From contig JANQRB010000120.1 in NCBI GenBank assembly GCA_028284775.1, forward strand, positions 1-39,004: DNA of 39,004 nt, given 5' to 3'. The notes below the pieces were generated by a model. That model did not search any database and was not told where the DNA came from. It worked only from the letters and a program-made list of their open reading frames with translations. The DNA is from Candidatus Kapaibacterium sp. (lineage in GTDB: Bacteria > Bacteroidota > Ignavibacteria > Kapaibacteriales > UBA7675). Position numbers and translations under genes: made by a program. The stretch's first letter is position 1, and each line of letters begins with the position of its first letter. Shown piece after piece: positions 24,610-34,011 of this stretch.

Positions 24610-26202
24610 ATGACAATCCCCTGGACGGGTCGAGCATTTCAGACAGCCGTTTTTACAGCCGCCTGCTTTGTGTTTCTTGCGCCCCTGCTTTACTTTCCGG
24701 TTTCCCCCGACCTGGCTTTTTTCGCGCTGGGCGGCAAGACGATTCTGGCCGGCGATGCCCTCTATCAAGACTTCGTGGACATCAAGCCGCCGCTCATTTA
24801 TTTTGTACTGGCCTTTATCCAGCTTGTCTTCGGCGATGCGGAAATCAGCTTTCGCCTCTTTGACATTCTCTTTCAGGCGGGCATCGCGCTTTCGATCGTC
24901 ATTATCCTGCCGCGTCATGGCTTCAGCCGCTCAGCGGCTCTTCTGTCGGCAGCCATATACTGTCTTTCGTACACGATCCAGAATTATACTTCCACGCTGC
25001 AGCGCGAATCACTCGTCGGGCTGCCCTACCTGTGGGCTGTCCATTGGTTCCTGCTGCGCCGCAATCGCTGGCAGTACTGTTTGCTGATCGGGATCGCGGC
25101 CGGATCGGCCTTCAGCCTGAAGTTTACGATGGGAGTCGTACTTGCGCCGATGCTGCTGGCGGAGTTCGTGCTGCTGCGCGAAGAAGGGCGAAGCATTTTC
25201 CGGCGCTGGCTGCTGATCGGCCTGGGATTTGTGCTCGGAGTGGCGGTGTTTTTCGGCCTGCCATTTCTGAAACCGGGCGTGGCGGAGGGATACGGCGAAG
25301 TGATGCAGTTTCTGCGAGACTATATCAGCATTCAGCCCTTTTCGCTGGTCTTCATCCGTGATACGATGAAGTACATCCCGATGTTTTTTGCCGAAAAATA
25401 CTCGCTGACGCTGCTGTTCTGCCTGGCCGTGGCTCTCGGCCGTTACTTAATGTCCGGCGACCGGGATTCGACGGTCTTCCGCAACTGGACTGCCGCCACG
25501 ATTCTTATCCTGGTATTTTTGCTGTTCTCTATTATTCTCGAACGCAAGTACATACCCTACCACTTTTCCCGCATGTTCGTTTTTCTGTCGCCACTTGCCG
25601 CCATCGGCCTGCTGTCGATCGGCAGGCGTTTCTATCGGCGCTATGTTGAAAGCGGCAGGGCGCGGCGTCTGATCCTGGCGTTGGTCATCACTGGGCTGAT
25701 TTTTGTCAGTCCCTTGCCGCGATATTTCAACATCCTGCGGCCCGCCTTGTCCTATCTAACCGACCGCGAGCGCTACGATACCTTCTATGAGGTAACCCAC
25801 CCCAATGAATCGAGTGTTATCCGCGTCCAGCAGCTCGAACTGCGCGGCTTCATTAACCAGCGCCGCAATCCCGGCGACCGGGTGTTTGTCGCAGCGACGC
25901 ACGCCGGGATGATTTACTACTTCCTGGGCGAAACGCCCGTGCCGAAATTTCCCTCGAGTATTTTTTACGGCGCCCCCTGGAGTCTGCCGCAATGGAAAGC
26001 ACAATTTGAAGAGGGCGTACGTCAAGCGCAGTGGCTTGTGGTTCATACGAACGACCTGCATCCGGTCGTGTCGGGGACGCTTAACACGAGTAATATGGTC
26101 GTGGAGCAGCATGCCGGCGTTATGAAACTGCTGGAGGAAGAATTCGAAGAGGTACAACGTTTCGCCTATTTCAATGTCTATCGCAAAAAAGGAGCTCAAT
26201 GA
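24610..26202 (+). CDS. Multi-pass GT-C-type glycosyltransferase-like membrane protein
   Basis: 530 aa with about ten hydrophobic segments over residues 1-375, then a soluble C-terminal part of about 150 residues. The first loop carries PDLAFFALGGKTILAGDALYQDFVDIKPPLIYF. An acidic residue early in the first periplasmic loop followed by D-x-K-P-P is characteristic of ArnT/PMT-like (GT39/GT83, PF13231-type) enzymes that transfer sugars from polyprenyl phosphate donors. The acceptor is unknown. It starts 6 nt after ligA, with AGAGG overlapping the ligA stop, and overlaps bshC by 4 nt (ATGA), so the three genes are probably co-transcribed though functionally unrelated. Confidence 0.83.
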   Translation: MTIPWTGRAFQTAVFTAACFVFLAPLLYFPVSPDLAFFALGGKTILAGDALYQDFVDIKPPLIYFVLAFIQLVFGDAEISFRLFDILFQAGIALSIVIILPRHGFSRSAALLSAAIYCLSYTIQNYTSTLQRESLVGLPYLWAVHWFLLRRNRWQYCLLIGIAAGSAFSLKFTMGVVLAPMLLAEFVLLREEGRSIFRRWLLIGLGFVLGVAVFFGLPFLKPGVAEGYGEVMQFLRDYISIQPFSLVFIRDTMKYIPMFFAEKYSLTLLFCLAVALGRYLMSGDRDSTVFRNWTAATILILVFLLFSIILERKYIPYHFSRMFVFLSPLAAIGLLSIGRRFYRRYVESGRARRLILALVITGLIFVSPLPRYFNILRPALSYLTDRERYDTFYEVTHPNESSVIRVQQLELRGFINQRRNPGDRVFVAATHAGMIYYFLGETPVPKFPSSIFYGAPWSLPQWKAQFEEGVRQAQWLVVHTNDLHPVVSGTLNTSNMVVEQHAGVMKLLEEEFEEVQRFAYFNVYRKKGAQ

Positions 26203-27821
26203 TGGACGAGCCCGGCATCGCCTCTTTACCCGGCGCTTCATCGCTTTTTACCAGGTTTATCGGAGATCCCGACTTCAGGACGGCGCGATTCCCGCGCAAT
26301 GCTTCCCTGATGACGGCCGCGGCCGGATTGGAAGAGATCGCCGAACGAGCCTCGCAGCGGGAAGGACTGCAGCGTGCTATTGCCGATACGATGGCAGGGC
26401 TGACGCTGACGGCAGGACAGCGCGAGAATCTCGATCGCCTCGGCGGGCCGGGCTCGCTGGCGGTCGTGACGGGCCAGCAGGCCGGAATATTCGGCGGTCC
26501 GCTGTACACCTTGCTGAAGGCATTCTCAGCCATCGAGCAGGCGCGTCGATTGCGCGAAGCGCATCCCGGCTGCGAATTCGTGCCGGTCTTCTGGATTGAA
26601 GACAATGACCATGACCGTGAAGAAATCAGCCGCGTGAGCGTGCTCGACCGGCAAATGCAAGCCTTCACGCGCAGCCTGGAATGGGATGTCCCGGCACGGT
26701 CGATGGTTGCCGTCCTGCGTTTCGATCCTTCGATTGCCGATCTGCTGCAGGAGCTGCAGAAGCAAATGACGCCATCCGACTTCGGCGCCGAGGCAGCCGA
26801 TATATTGCAGGGATTGTATCGCGCCGGGAGCAGTCCGACGGCAGCCTTCGCCGGCCTTCTGCATTCCCTGTGCGCAGAGGACGGCCTGCTGTTGCTGTCG
26901 GCGGCGCGCAGCCGTGAAGGAGGGCTTTTCGCGTCCGTAATCCGGCGCGAGCTGGCCGAACCCAGCGCCACGGCGGCGGTCATGCAGCCCGCATTGGAGC
27001 AGTTTCAGCGGGAGGGGCTTCACATTCAGGCGCAGGCTTCCGAGCTAAACCTTTTTTTAATTGATGAAGGTCGGCGCCACAAACTAGGTCGGATAGATGA
27101 CGCTAAGTTCAGCGCCGGCGATCGAACGTTTAGTCATGCCGAGCTGCTGGCTCAGGCGGACAAGACACCGGAGATCTTTACGCCTAATGTGTTATTGCGG
27201 CCTTTAGCGCAGGATTCCTTCCTGCCGACTGCAGCCTACGTGGCCGGCCCGGGCGAAATTGCCTATGCAGCACAGTTAAAGGAAGCTTATGCGCGCTTCG
27301 ATTTGCCAATGCCTGCTTATCTACTTCGACACAGCGCGACTTTCATCGACGGCAAATTAAAGAGTCTGATGGAAGCTGCCGGTCTGCCGCCCGCTGCGTT
27401 CTGGCAGAATTTCGAGGATGTTGAAAGGCGCTTCTTAGCCGAGAACAGTGCTGACAATTGGCCCGACCTTCTCAATGGCGCCCGCGACAGTGTGCGGTCG
27501 GCATTCGAAGCCCTCAGCGCAGATATTCACGCACTTGACCCGACTCTGGAGGCCAGCCTGGGCCGTGCGGCCAAAACAGCCGCCGGTCAGCTTGACATGA
27601 TCGAAGGCAAGATACGTAAAGCGCAGAAACGCGCCGCCGAGTCGCAGCTTGGTCGGCTGCGGAAAATTCACGCCTGCCTGTACCCCGCCAATCAATTGCA
27701 GGAGCGCTCTGTTAGCTCTTACTATTTTCTGCACAAATATGGACTTCAGAGCCTGAGAACGGCTTTGCGAAGCATCAGCCGCGGTTCGACGACAATCCAT
27801 CAAATCGGCGTTCCCGATTGA
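26199..27821 (+). CDS. bshC: Bacillithiol biosynthesis cysteine-adding enzyme BshC
   Basis: 540 aa, normal for BshC. Signature blocks are present: VVTGQQAGIFGGPLYTLLKAFSAIEQA (about residues 87-113), FVPVFWIEDNDHDREEI (about 126-142), LRPLAQDSFLPTAAYVAGPGEIAYAAQLKEAY (about 335-366), and a C-terminal coiled-coil with LRKIHACLYPANQLQERSVSSYYFLHKYG. BshC adds cysteine to glucosaminyl-malate in the last step of bacillithiol synthesis, so the organism likely uses bacillithiol as its low-molecular-weight thiol; bshA and bshB are not in the window. The ATG at 26199 overlaps the previous TGA, with GGAG 4 nt upstream; an ATG at 26202 is equally possible. Confidence 0.94.
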   Translation: MMDEPGIASLPGASSLFTRFIGDPDFRTARFPRNASLMTAAAGLEEIAERASQREGLQRAIADTMAGLTLTAGQRENLDRLGGPGSLAVVTGQQAGIFGGPLYTLLKAFSAIEQARRLREAHPGCEFVPVFWIEDNDHDREEISRVSVLDRQMQAFTRSLEWDVPARSMVAVLRFDPSIADLLQELQKQMTPSDFGAEAADILQGLYRAGSSPTAAFAGLLHSLCAEDGLLLLSAARSREGGLFASVIRRELAEPSATAAVMQPALEQFQREGLHIQAQASELNLFLIDEGRRHKLGRIDDAKFSAGDRTFSHAELLAQADKTPEIFTPNVLLRPLAQDSFLPTAAYVAGPGEIAYAAQLKEAYARFDLPMPAYLLRHSATFIDGKLKSLMEAAGLPPAAFWQNFEDVERRFLAENSADNWPDLLNGARDSVRSAFEALSADIHALDPTLEASLGRAAKTAAGQLDMIEGKIRKAQKRAAESQLGRLRKIHACLYPANQLQERSVSSYYFLHKYGLQSLRTALRSISRGSTTIHQIGVPD

Positions 27822-28037
27822 CCTCGGACCGCCTGTCCGCGGCGTCGCCGGGGCGGAAATTTTTTGCCTGCAATGGAGAATATTTCCTTATATTGGCCAA
27901 ATATTTTCCAAATGCGATTGCTTTCTAAACATACATGCTTCGGTTCGTAAGAGAAGTCCATCATTAAAGCGCCAAGCTTTAATCTCTCTGGTGTTGAATT
28001 GATTCGCGCACATTCATAATCTGGCTTTAGGACGTCT

Positions 28038-28529
28038 ATGAAACCATTAGTTCTTGTGGTGGATGATAACAAGATCACGACAAAGCTTCTCAATCGTTAT
28101 CTGACACCCGCAGGCTACAATGTTAAAGAGGCATACGACGGTGTGGAATGTCTTGAAAAGGTTGATGAAGAGCAGCCGGATGCAATCGTTCTGGATGTTA
28201 TGATGCCGCGTCTTGACGGTTACGAGACTGTGAAAAGGCTGAAAACCAACGATGAAACAAGCCACATTCCGGTTGTTATTGTCACGGCGCTCAACGATGT
28301 CGCCAATCAGGTCAAGGCAATCGACGCCGGGGCTGACGATTTTCTGAGCAAGCCAATTGAAGACAAACTTCTGATCGCCAAAGTTCGCCTCTTGACCGCA
28401 CTGAGCACCAAGCGCAAGCAGATTGCCGCCCTGAAGGGATTACTTGAAAAATCGCAAGCCGGCTCACTGGAAGATGGTGAAGTGGCACGTACTTTTGAGG
28501 ACTTGCAGTTGAATTCCGCAAGCTCCTAA
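28038..28529 (+). CDS. Single-domain (CheY-like) response regulator
   Basis: 163 aa. Receiver domain at residues 1-120: acidic pair D9-D10, phospho-acceptor D53 in AIVLDVMMPRLDGYE, T83 in VIVTALND and K105 in DDFLSKPIEDKLL. All key residues are present. The C-terminal 45 residues form a helical tail (LLTALSTKRKQIAALKGLLEKS...) with no output domain. The motif MMPRLDGYE and the S-K-P-I segment resemble PleD/DivK-type receivers. No kinase is adjacent, so the partner is unknown. It stands alone with its own upstream region at 27822-28037. Confidence 0.92.
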   Translation: MKPLVLVVDDNKITTKLLNRYLTPAGYNVKEAYDGVECLEKVDEEQPDAIVLDVMMPRLDGYETVKRLKTNDETSHIPVVIVTALNDVANQVKAIDAGADDFLSKPIEDKLLIAKVRLLTALSTKRKQIAALKGLLEKSQAGSLEDGEVARTFEDLQLNSASS

Positions 28530-28718
28530 CCTCATCTCCCTGTGACCCTACTTGTTATTATCCATGCAATTGCTGGCCATTCCGTCGTGTTCGACACTTG
28601 AGCGTGAAGAGGGAGCTTGTGCTCTTGTAACACTATCTGCCTCCGGGCGTCCCTGTCTGTATCCGACCCGGCAGGAACAGTATCGTTATGGCTTTTGCAA
28701 CGAACAGGCAAGATACTT

Positions 28719-29354
28719 ATGATGCAACAACAGTTTGTCCGGGTGCTTGGCGTATTGGCCCTTATATTTGTCGTCTTGGCCGCCGGATGCTCACCGCGTG
28801 AAATTACCCGGGCCCTTACCGATCTGAAGAATCTGCAATTCAAATTACGGGATGTCGATAATTTTCGTCTGGCTGGTATCACGCTGGCAGACAAGAAATC
28901 AATCAAGGATTTTTCATTAAGCGATGGCCTGGCTCTGACGCGAGCGATTACGAGCGAAACGGCGCCGGCCGAGTTTACGGTAAACGTGATTGCGCGTAAT
29001 CCCAACGATGGGCAAGCGGGCCGACAGAGTGCGCAGTTGACCATCACAAGCCTCGATTATCGTTTACTCATCGATGGCCGGCAGACGATCTCGGGCGACA
29101 TCGAAAAGCCGATCTACATCCCCGGCAGCAAAGAGGAGACGGTGTTTCCACTAAAAATGAAACTTGACCTGTTGCAGTTTTTTAGTGATAAAGGCAAAGA
29201 CGGTATCCTCAACCTGGCGCTGGCGCTGGGTGGCGTTGAAGGCTCGGCGTCACGTATTAGCATTGATATGCGGCCCACCGTCAAATCTTCTCTCCTGGGT
29301 GAAATTCGCTATCCGGGCCGATTGCTGATAGTTGACAAGGAATTTAGTAATTAA
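28719..29354 (+). CDS. LEA14-like (WHy domain) lipoprotein
   Basis: 211 aa from the first of two adjacent ATGs (28719 and 28722). The frame is open back to 28617, but only the shorter product begins with a proper signal, MMQQQFVRVLGVLALIFVVLAAGCSP, whose lipobox A-A-G-C places the lipid-modified Cys near residue 24. The mature part (VDNFRLAGITLADKKSIKDFS...PAEFTVNVIARNPN...AQLTITSLDYRLLIDGRQTISGDIEKPIYIPG) fits the LEA type 2/WHy beta-sandwich. Such proteins bind or shield other molecules under stress in plants; bacterial roles are unclear. It precedes the DUF21-CBS gene by 39 nt and may share its transcript. Confidence 0.78.
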   Translation: MMQQQFVRVLGVLALIFVVLAAGCSPREITRALTDLKNLQFKLRDVDNFRLAGITLADKKSIKDFSLSDGLALTRAITSETAPAEFTVNVIARNPNDGQAGRQSAQLTITSLDYRLLIDGRQTISGDIEKPIYIPGSKEETVFPLKMKLDLLQFFSDKGKDGILNLALALGGVEGSASRISIDMRPTVKSSLLGEIRYPGRLLIVDKEFSN

Positions 29355-29393
29355 TACACCTGCGATCATGCGGACTATGCCCGGCACCGAACG

Positions 29394-30443
29394 ATGAGCG
29401 CTGCAGTGCTCTTCGGACTGTTAACAGTAATTCTATCCGGATTCTATTCGTATATGACGGCGGCGTTTGCGGCACTATCCCTGACGCGCATTCATGAATT
29501 GGAAGAAGCGGGCAACCGGCATGCCGCAGCGCTCCATCACTGGAAACTACATCCCGAGCAGCCCCTTCTCGCATTGAATCTCATGACTGTTGTCTTGCTG
29601 GTAGTCGGATCGTCCACGACGGCTTTGGCAGGCTTTGCTGCTAACGAAGCTTTGTCGACCGTCGTCCTGACCCTGCTGCTGATGTTAGGCGTTTTGCTGC
29701 CGATGCACGCCGCATCGACATCGCTCGGAATACGACAGGCCGATCAACGCGCCCTGCTGACAGCTCGCTTCCTGACCCTGCACGATGTAGCGCTGCGACC
29801 CCTGCTTGCGATTCTGGCATTCATACAGCGCATTCTGAGCAGGGAAGAACAGGATCCGGAAGAGGCTGCCCGCGAAGATATCGATGAGATTCTCGAATCA
29901 GCCCGTGAAGAAGGCTCGCTCGACGCGGACGAGTATCGTATTCTGAAAAATATTATGCACTTCAGTGATGTATTGGTGGCCGATGTTATGACGCCGCGTA
30001 CGGTTATTTTTGGCTTTAATGCCGATACGCCTATCGCGAATGCCGTCAAAATCCCCGAAATCCGTCAATATTCGCGTTTCCCGATTTGGGAGCAGGATTC
30101 ACCCGACGCCACAATCGCCTACGTCCTGACAAAAGACGTCCTCTGGTCCATGGTCAGCGGACAAGGGGAGCGGACGCTGCGCGATGTAGCACGCGAAGTG
30201 TATATGATTCCGGAAAATCTTTCGCTTGACAGCGTCCTTGAACAGTTCCTCAAGCGACGCGAACATCTCTTCGTGGCTGTGGACGAGTACGGTGGCGTCG
30301 AGGGCATCATAACGATGGAAGATGTACTCGAGACCATTCTGGGCACCGAAATTGTCGATGAGAATGACCGGGTCACGGATCTACGCGAACTCGCCAAACA
30401 ACAGCGCGAACGTCGCCTGACCGCCCGCCGCGATAAGGAGTAA
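29394..30443 (+). CDS. CNNM/HlyC-CorC-like membrane protein (DUF21 + CBS pair)
   Basis: 349 aa. The DUF21/CNNM transmembrane domain covers about residues 1-135 with three to four hydrophobic segments (AAVLFGLLTVILSGFYSYMTAAFAAL, LALNLMTVVLLVVGSSTTALAGF, TVVLTLLLMLGVLLPMHAAS). A CBS pair covers about 190-325, with VADVMTPRTVIFGFNADTPI, YSRFPIWEQDSPDATIAYVLTKDV and HLFVAVDEYGGVEGIITMEDVLETILG. The usual C-terminal CorC_HlyC domain is missing; the protein ends soon after the second CBS with a basic tail. Relatives transport or sense divalent cations such as Mg2+/Co2+ at the inner membrane. Function in detail is inferred. Confidence 0.88.
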   Translation: MSAAVLFGLLTVILSGFYSYMTAAFAALSLTRIHELEEAGNRHAAALHHWKLHPEQPLLALNLMTVVLLVVGSSTTALAGFAANEALSTVVLTLLLMLGVLLPMHAASTSLGIRQADQRALLTARFLTLHDVALRPLLAILAFIQRILSREEQDPEEAAREDIDEILESAREEGSLDADEYRILKNIMHFSDVLVADVMTPRTVIFGFNADTPIANAVKIPEIRQYSRFPIWEQDSPDATIAYVLTKDVLWSMVSGQGERTLRDVAREVYMIPENLSLDSVLEQFLKRREHLFVAVDEYGGVEGIITMEDVLETILGTEIVDENDRVTDLRELAKQQRERRLTARRDKE

Positions 30444-30681
30444 GCAGCGCAGCCTCTACTGCTGTCAATTGCCTGCCGCGAGATGCCTGCAGCGATGGGC
30501 CGGAAAAGCTTTCTTCGATGACCGTTCACCCTAAGCGCTAAATTCCACCCTTTCTTTGGAATTAAGAGCGAAATTTGATATTCTGACGGACTTCATCTAA
30601 TGGGCCGGATCGATGAAGAGTTCGCGCCCGCAGATGCTTCGCTTGAACGAGTACTCTTCCAACACACAAAAGTGAGCGCGC

Positions 30682-33258
30682 ATGCTGACCGCCGGAAGGT
30701 ATATCCCAATCCATCACTGCCTGCTGCTTCCCCTGATGACCCTGCTGCTATTGGGAGCACCCATGCTCCTGAGTGGGCAGAGCCAGACACGCGATTTCTG
30801 TGTGGAGCTGGAGGCCGAACTCTTGGCGCCGGAATCGGGCCTGCGACTTTCCTGGACCCACAGCGGCGACGACATCCGTCAGTACATCGTCTACTCCAAG
30901 CCCAAGGGCGCCTTAAGCTGGGGCGCGGCCCTGACGACATTGGAAGCCGACGTGAGCAGTTTTACCGTGTCGGAATTTGCGCCGGGGCAGTCATTGGAAT
31001 ATCGGCTCATTAAACAGATGCTGGTTACCGTAAACGACCAGACCGGCATCTGGAATTCGGCCGGCTACGTCTACGCCGGACGGGAGTTGCCGCCGACGGA
31101 GTATCGGGGCCGCCTGCTTTTACTGGTAGACATCAGTCATGCCGAAACGCTGGCGAGTGAACTGGAACGTCTCGAGCGCGATCTGACCGGTGACGGTTGG
31201 TATGTCTTGCGCCGCGATGTCGATCCGGATGAAACTACGATCAATGTGAAGCAGATAATTCTCGATGTCGACGCCGAGACAGAAGAGGGCCTGGAAGCCC
31301 TGTTTTTGTTCGGGCACGTACCGGTGCCTTATTCCGGTAATTACTCAGGTTCGAATCTGCCGCCCGACGGCCATCGCAATCATATTGGCGCATGGGCGGC
31401 CGACGCTTATTACGGCGACCTGAACGGTACCTGGACCGATGCGACGACAAATATCACCGGCAGCCGGCTGTCGGCTAATGATAATGTACCCGGCGACGGC
31501 AAATTTGACCAGAGTCTGCTTTTCTCCGATGTCGAATTGCAGGTCGGCCGCGTGGACCTCCACGATATGCCGGCCTTCGATCTGGACGAAAGCGAGCTGC
31601 TGCGCCGCTATCTCGATAGAAATCATGCTTACCGGCACAAACAATTCGAACTGCCCGAGCGCGGCCTGATCGATGACAACTTCGGACCTTTTGGCCTGGA
31701 GGCATTTGCGGCCAGCGCCTTTCGTGCCTTCGCGCCCCTGATTGGCCGCGACAACATCGTTGCCGCGAAATACATCAACACCTTGCGCGAAGAAGGCTAC
31801 CTCTGGTCCTATGCCTGTGGCGGCGGCACTGACACCAGCGCCGGCGGCGTGGGCAACACCCATCATTTCGCCGAAGGTCATTATAAAACGGTATTCTCGA
31901 TGCTCTTCGGTTCGTATTTCGGCGACTGGAATGTCAGGAACAATTTCCTGCGCGCACCCCTGGCGGCCGATGGTTATTGTCTGGTAAACTTCTGGTCCGG
32001 TCGTCCGCACTGGCACCTGCACCACATGGCGATGGGGGAAACCGTCGGCTATTCGATGCGCTCGACGATCAACAATCAACGGGGTGATGTAAACTATTAC
32101 GGCGGCCTTAACGCCCGTTCCGTTACCATCGCGCTGATGGGCGATCCCAGCCTGCGGATGCATGTAGTGGCACCGCCCGGCGCGGTTGCGGCCGAGGATG
32201 TCAATGCCCGGGCCTCTCTGAGCTGGGAGCCTTCGGCCGGCTCGGTGCTCGGCTACTACATCTATCGCGCGGAGGATGGCGCCGGACCCTACGAGCGGGT
32301 GCATGACGAGCTCGTTACAGCCTCAGCATTTGTTGACGAGTCCGAGCTGCACGGTGATTACACCTATATGGTGCGGGCGCTGGCGCTGCAACAAAGTCCC
32401 AGCGGGTCGTATTTCAATCTGAGCCAGGGGCGCTTCGCCGAAGTAACTATCACTGCACCCCTGGTTACCGAAGGCCCGCAATCTACGTCATACTGCGCGG
32501 GCGCCAGCATCAACGTCCCGTTCAGCATTAATGCAGCCATCAACCCCGAAGAAGGACTAAGTGTCGAGTTGTCCGATGCCAATGGCTCCTTCGCCTCGGC
32601 GCAGACCATCGGCAGCTGGACCGGATCCTCGGGCAACAGTATCGAGGCAATTATTCCACCCAAAACAGGACCGGGAAATGCGTATCGCGTACGTGTTGTC
32701 ACCGCCGACCGTGCTGTAATCGGCATTGACAACCGTGAAGACCTGAGCATCAACCCGCAGCCCGTCGCAGCATTCGATGCACTGATTAACGGCATCCAGG
32801 TGCGCTTCACTAACGAATCGGTCCATGGTGATCGCATTCGCTGGCGCTTTGGCGACGGTTCGAGCTCCGAGGAGCTGAATCCAAGTCATTTCTATACGAA
32901 CCTTGGCAGCTACGACGTCGAGCTGATTGTTGACAATGACTGCGGCTCCGACACGCTGCGCCAGACAATTTCAATCGTGACGCTCGATGTCTACAGTGCC
33001 GCGTCCTTGCCGTCACTGACTATCTATCCCAATCCCGTTCAGGATTTCGCGGTCGTCAGTTTAGAGCTCGAGCAAACGGCCGAAGTCAGTCTGAGAATTG
33101 TCGACGCTCTCGGCCGTTCCATTTACAGCGAAGCGCCGCGACGCGAGCAGGGAATGCTGAGCCGCAAAGTGAACTTGCAGGCAGCAGCACCGGGCGTCTA
33201 TTATCTGCAGATTCATATCGACGAAACGCTCTATCGTCACACAGTGGTAATCCATTAA
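30682..33258 (+). CDS. T9SS-secreted gingipain-like (C25-fold) protein lacking the catalytic dyad
   Basis: 858 aa. Signal peptide near residues 10-33 (HHCLLLPLMTLLLLGAPMLLSG). An N-terminal FN3-like unit precedes a domain of about 350 residues (about 140-495) laid out like peptidase C25: LEALFLFGHVPVPY, ADAYYGDLNGTW, DVELQVGRVDL...ESELLRRYLDRNHAY, then LWSYACGGGTD, TVFSMLFGSYFGDW and finally VTIALMGDPSLRMHV. In gingipains the segments matching ACGGG and LFGSYFG carry the catalytic His (G-H-G) and Cys; here neither is present. A FN3 unit (about 500-595), a PKD unit (about 690-770; RFTNESVHGDRIRWRFGDGSS) and a T9SS sorting domain (about 775-858; LTIYPNPVQDF, GVYYLQIHIDE) follow. The mature protein may bind rather than cleave. 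Confidence 0.82.
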   Translation: MLTAGRYIPIHHCLLLPLMTLLLLGAPMLLSGQSQTRDFCVELEAELLAPESGLRLSWTHSGDDIRQYIVYSKPKGALSWGAALTTLEADVSSFTVSEFAPGQSLEYRLIKQMLVTVNDQTGIWNSAGYVYAGRELPPTEYRGRLLLLVDISHAETLASELERLERDLTGDGWYVLRRDVDPDETTINVKQIILDVDAETEEGLEALFLFGHVPVPYSGNYSGSNLPPDGHRNHIGAWAADAYYGDLNGTWTDATTNITGSRLSANDNVPGDGKFDQSLLFSDVELQVGRVDLHDMPAFDLDESELLRRYLDRNHAYRHKQFELPERGLIDDNFGPFGLEAFAASAFRAFAPLIGRDNIVAAKYINTLREEGYLWSYACGGGTDTSAGGVGNTHHFAEGHYKTVFSMLFGSYFGDWNVRNNFLRAPLAADGYCLVNFWSGRPHWHLHHMAMGETVGYSMRSTINNQRGDVNYYGGLNARSVTIALMGDPSLRMHVVAPPGAVAAEDVNARASLSWEPSAGSVLGYYIYRAEDGAGPYERVHDELVTASAFVDESELHGDYTYMVRALALQQSPSGSYFNLSQGRFAEVTITAPLVTEGPQSTSYCAGASINVPFSINAAINPEEGLSVELSDANGSFASAQTIGSWTGSSGNSIEAIIPPKTGPGNAYRVRVVTADRAVIGIDNREDLSINPQPVAAFDALINGIQVRFTNESVHGDRIRWRFGDGSSSEELNPSHFYTNLGSYDVELIVDNDCGSDTLRQTISIVTLDVYSAASLPSLTIYPNPVQDFAVVSLELEQTAEVSLRIVDALGRSIYSEAPRREQGMLSRKVNLQAAAPGVYYLQIHIDETLYRHTVVIH

Positions 33259-33288
33259 CGAAGCCCTTCGAGTGGATAAAAACGAAAA

Positions 33289-33326
33289 GACCCGGCGAGG
33301 ATCATTCCCGCCGGGTCTCTTATTTT
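33289..33326. terminator. Bidirectional terminator between convergent genes
   Basis: GACCCGGCG (33289-33297) / CGCCGGGTC (33309-33317), perfect 9-bp stem, 11-nt loop. The stem has an A-rich tract before it (AAAACGAAAA) and a T-rich tract after it (TCTTATTTTCC), so it can act for the gingipain-like gene on plus and the thioredoxin-fold gene on minus. Confidence 0.88.
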
Positions 33327-33342
33327 CCTTGCTGTTCGGACT

Positions 33343-33900
33343 CTATCTTTTCCACTTAATATTACAGCCGATGCTCGGAATCTGTTCGGGATTCGGCTGA
33401 CTACCGGCAAGCAATGCGTCCAGGGCCGCACGCAAGTCGCCGCCGCTTACCGGAACATCGTTGCCGGGTCTGGCGCCGTCGAATTGACCGCGATAGGCAC
33501 AGGCAAGTTCTTTGTCGAAAATGAAAAAATCCGGCGTGCAGGCCGCCTTGTAGGCGCGGGCGATGTCCTGCGATTCGTCATAGAGATACGGAAATGGGTA
33601 ATTGCCGCGTTCGGCGTATTCTTTCATCACCGGGGCTGCGTCTTCCGGGTAGTTATCGGCATCGTTGGAGCTGATAGCAACAAAGGAAACGCCTTGCGGG
33701 ATATAGTCATTGGCGCAGTCGACGACGCCGTCCATGATGTACTTAACAAAGGGACAATGATTACAGATAAACATTACAACCGTTGCGACGTCCGACCTGA
33801 CATCCGCCAGCGTGACGACTTTGTCAGTTCGCGGATTGGGCAGTGCGAAGTCGGGCGCTTTCGTGCCGAGGGGAATCATTGTTGAGGGAGTCGCTGCCAT
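33343..33900 (-). CDS. Thioredoxin-fold redoxin family protein
   Basis: 185 aa from the ATG at 33900, which starts MAATPSTMIPLGTKAPDF; the frame is open to 33939 but the added part is unsupported. The redox motif is C-N-H-C in VVMFICNHCPFVKYI (around residue 46). Typical AhpC/TlpA-like features follow: VSFVAISSNDADNYPEDAAPVMKEYAE, YPFPYLYDESQDIARAYKAACTPDFFIFD and a conserved-looking tail PSIGCNIKW. There is no signal peptide, so the protein is probably cytoplasmic. Relatives are annotated as thioredoxin family proteins of unknown partner. Its stop faces the terminator at 33289-33326. Confidence 0.88.
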   Translation of the reverse strand: MAATPSTMIPLGTKAPDFALPNPRTDKVVTLADVRSDVATVVMFICNHCPFVKYIMDGVVDCANDYIPQGVSFVAISSNDADNYPEDAAPVMKEYAERGNYPFPYLYDESQDIARAYKAACTPDFFIFDKELACAYRGQFDGARPGNDVPVSGGDLRAALDALLAGSQPNPEQIPSIGCNIKWKR

Positions 33901-34011
33901 AAGAGTATTCCTTGCGCTTAGCTGTTTGGAGACAATCACCGTCAGAACATTTTTTTTACAGCCTCAAGCAACGTCGGCCGGGGTAAATAATTGTGCCGAT
34001 GCGCCTTGGTC

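Noticed and set aside
23296..24918. 540-codon minus-strand frame opposite ligA
   Set aside because: Antisense to a clear LigA with all motifs; the translation has no domain and crosses the ligA/glycosyltransferase boundary.
31345..32304. 319-codon minus-strand frame inside the gingipain-like gene
   Set aside because: Antisense shadow; the plus frame has coherent secreted-protein architecture.
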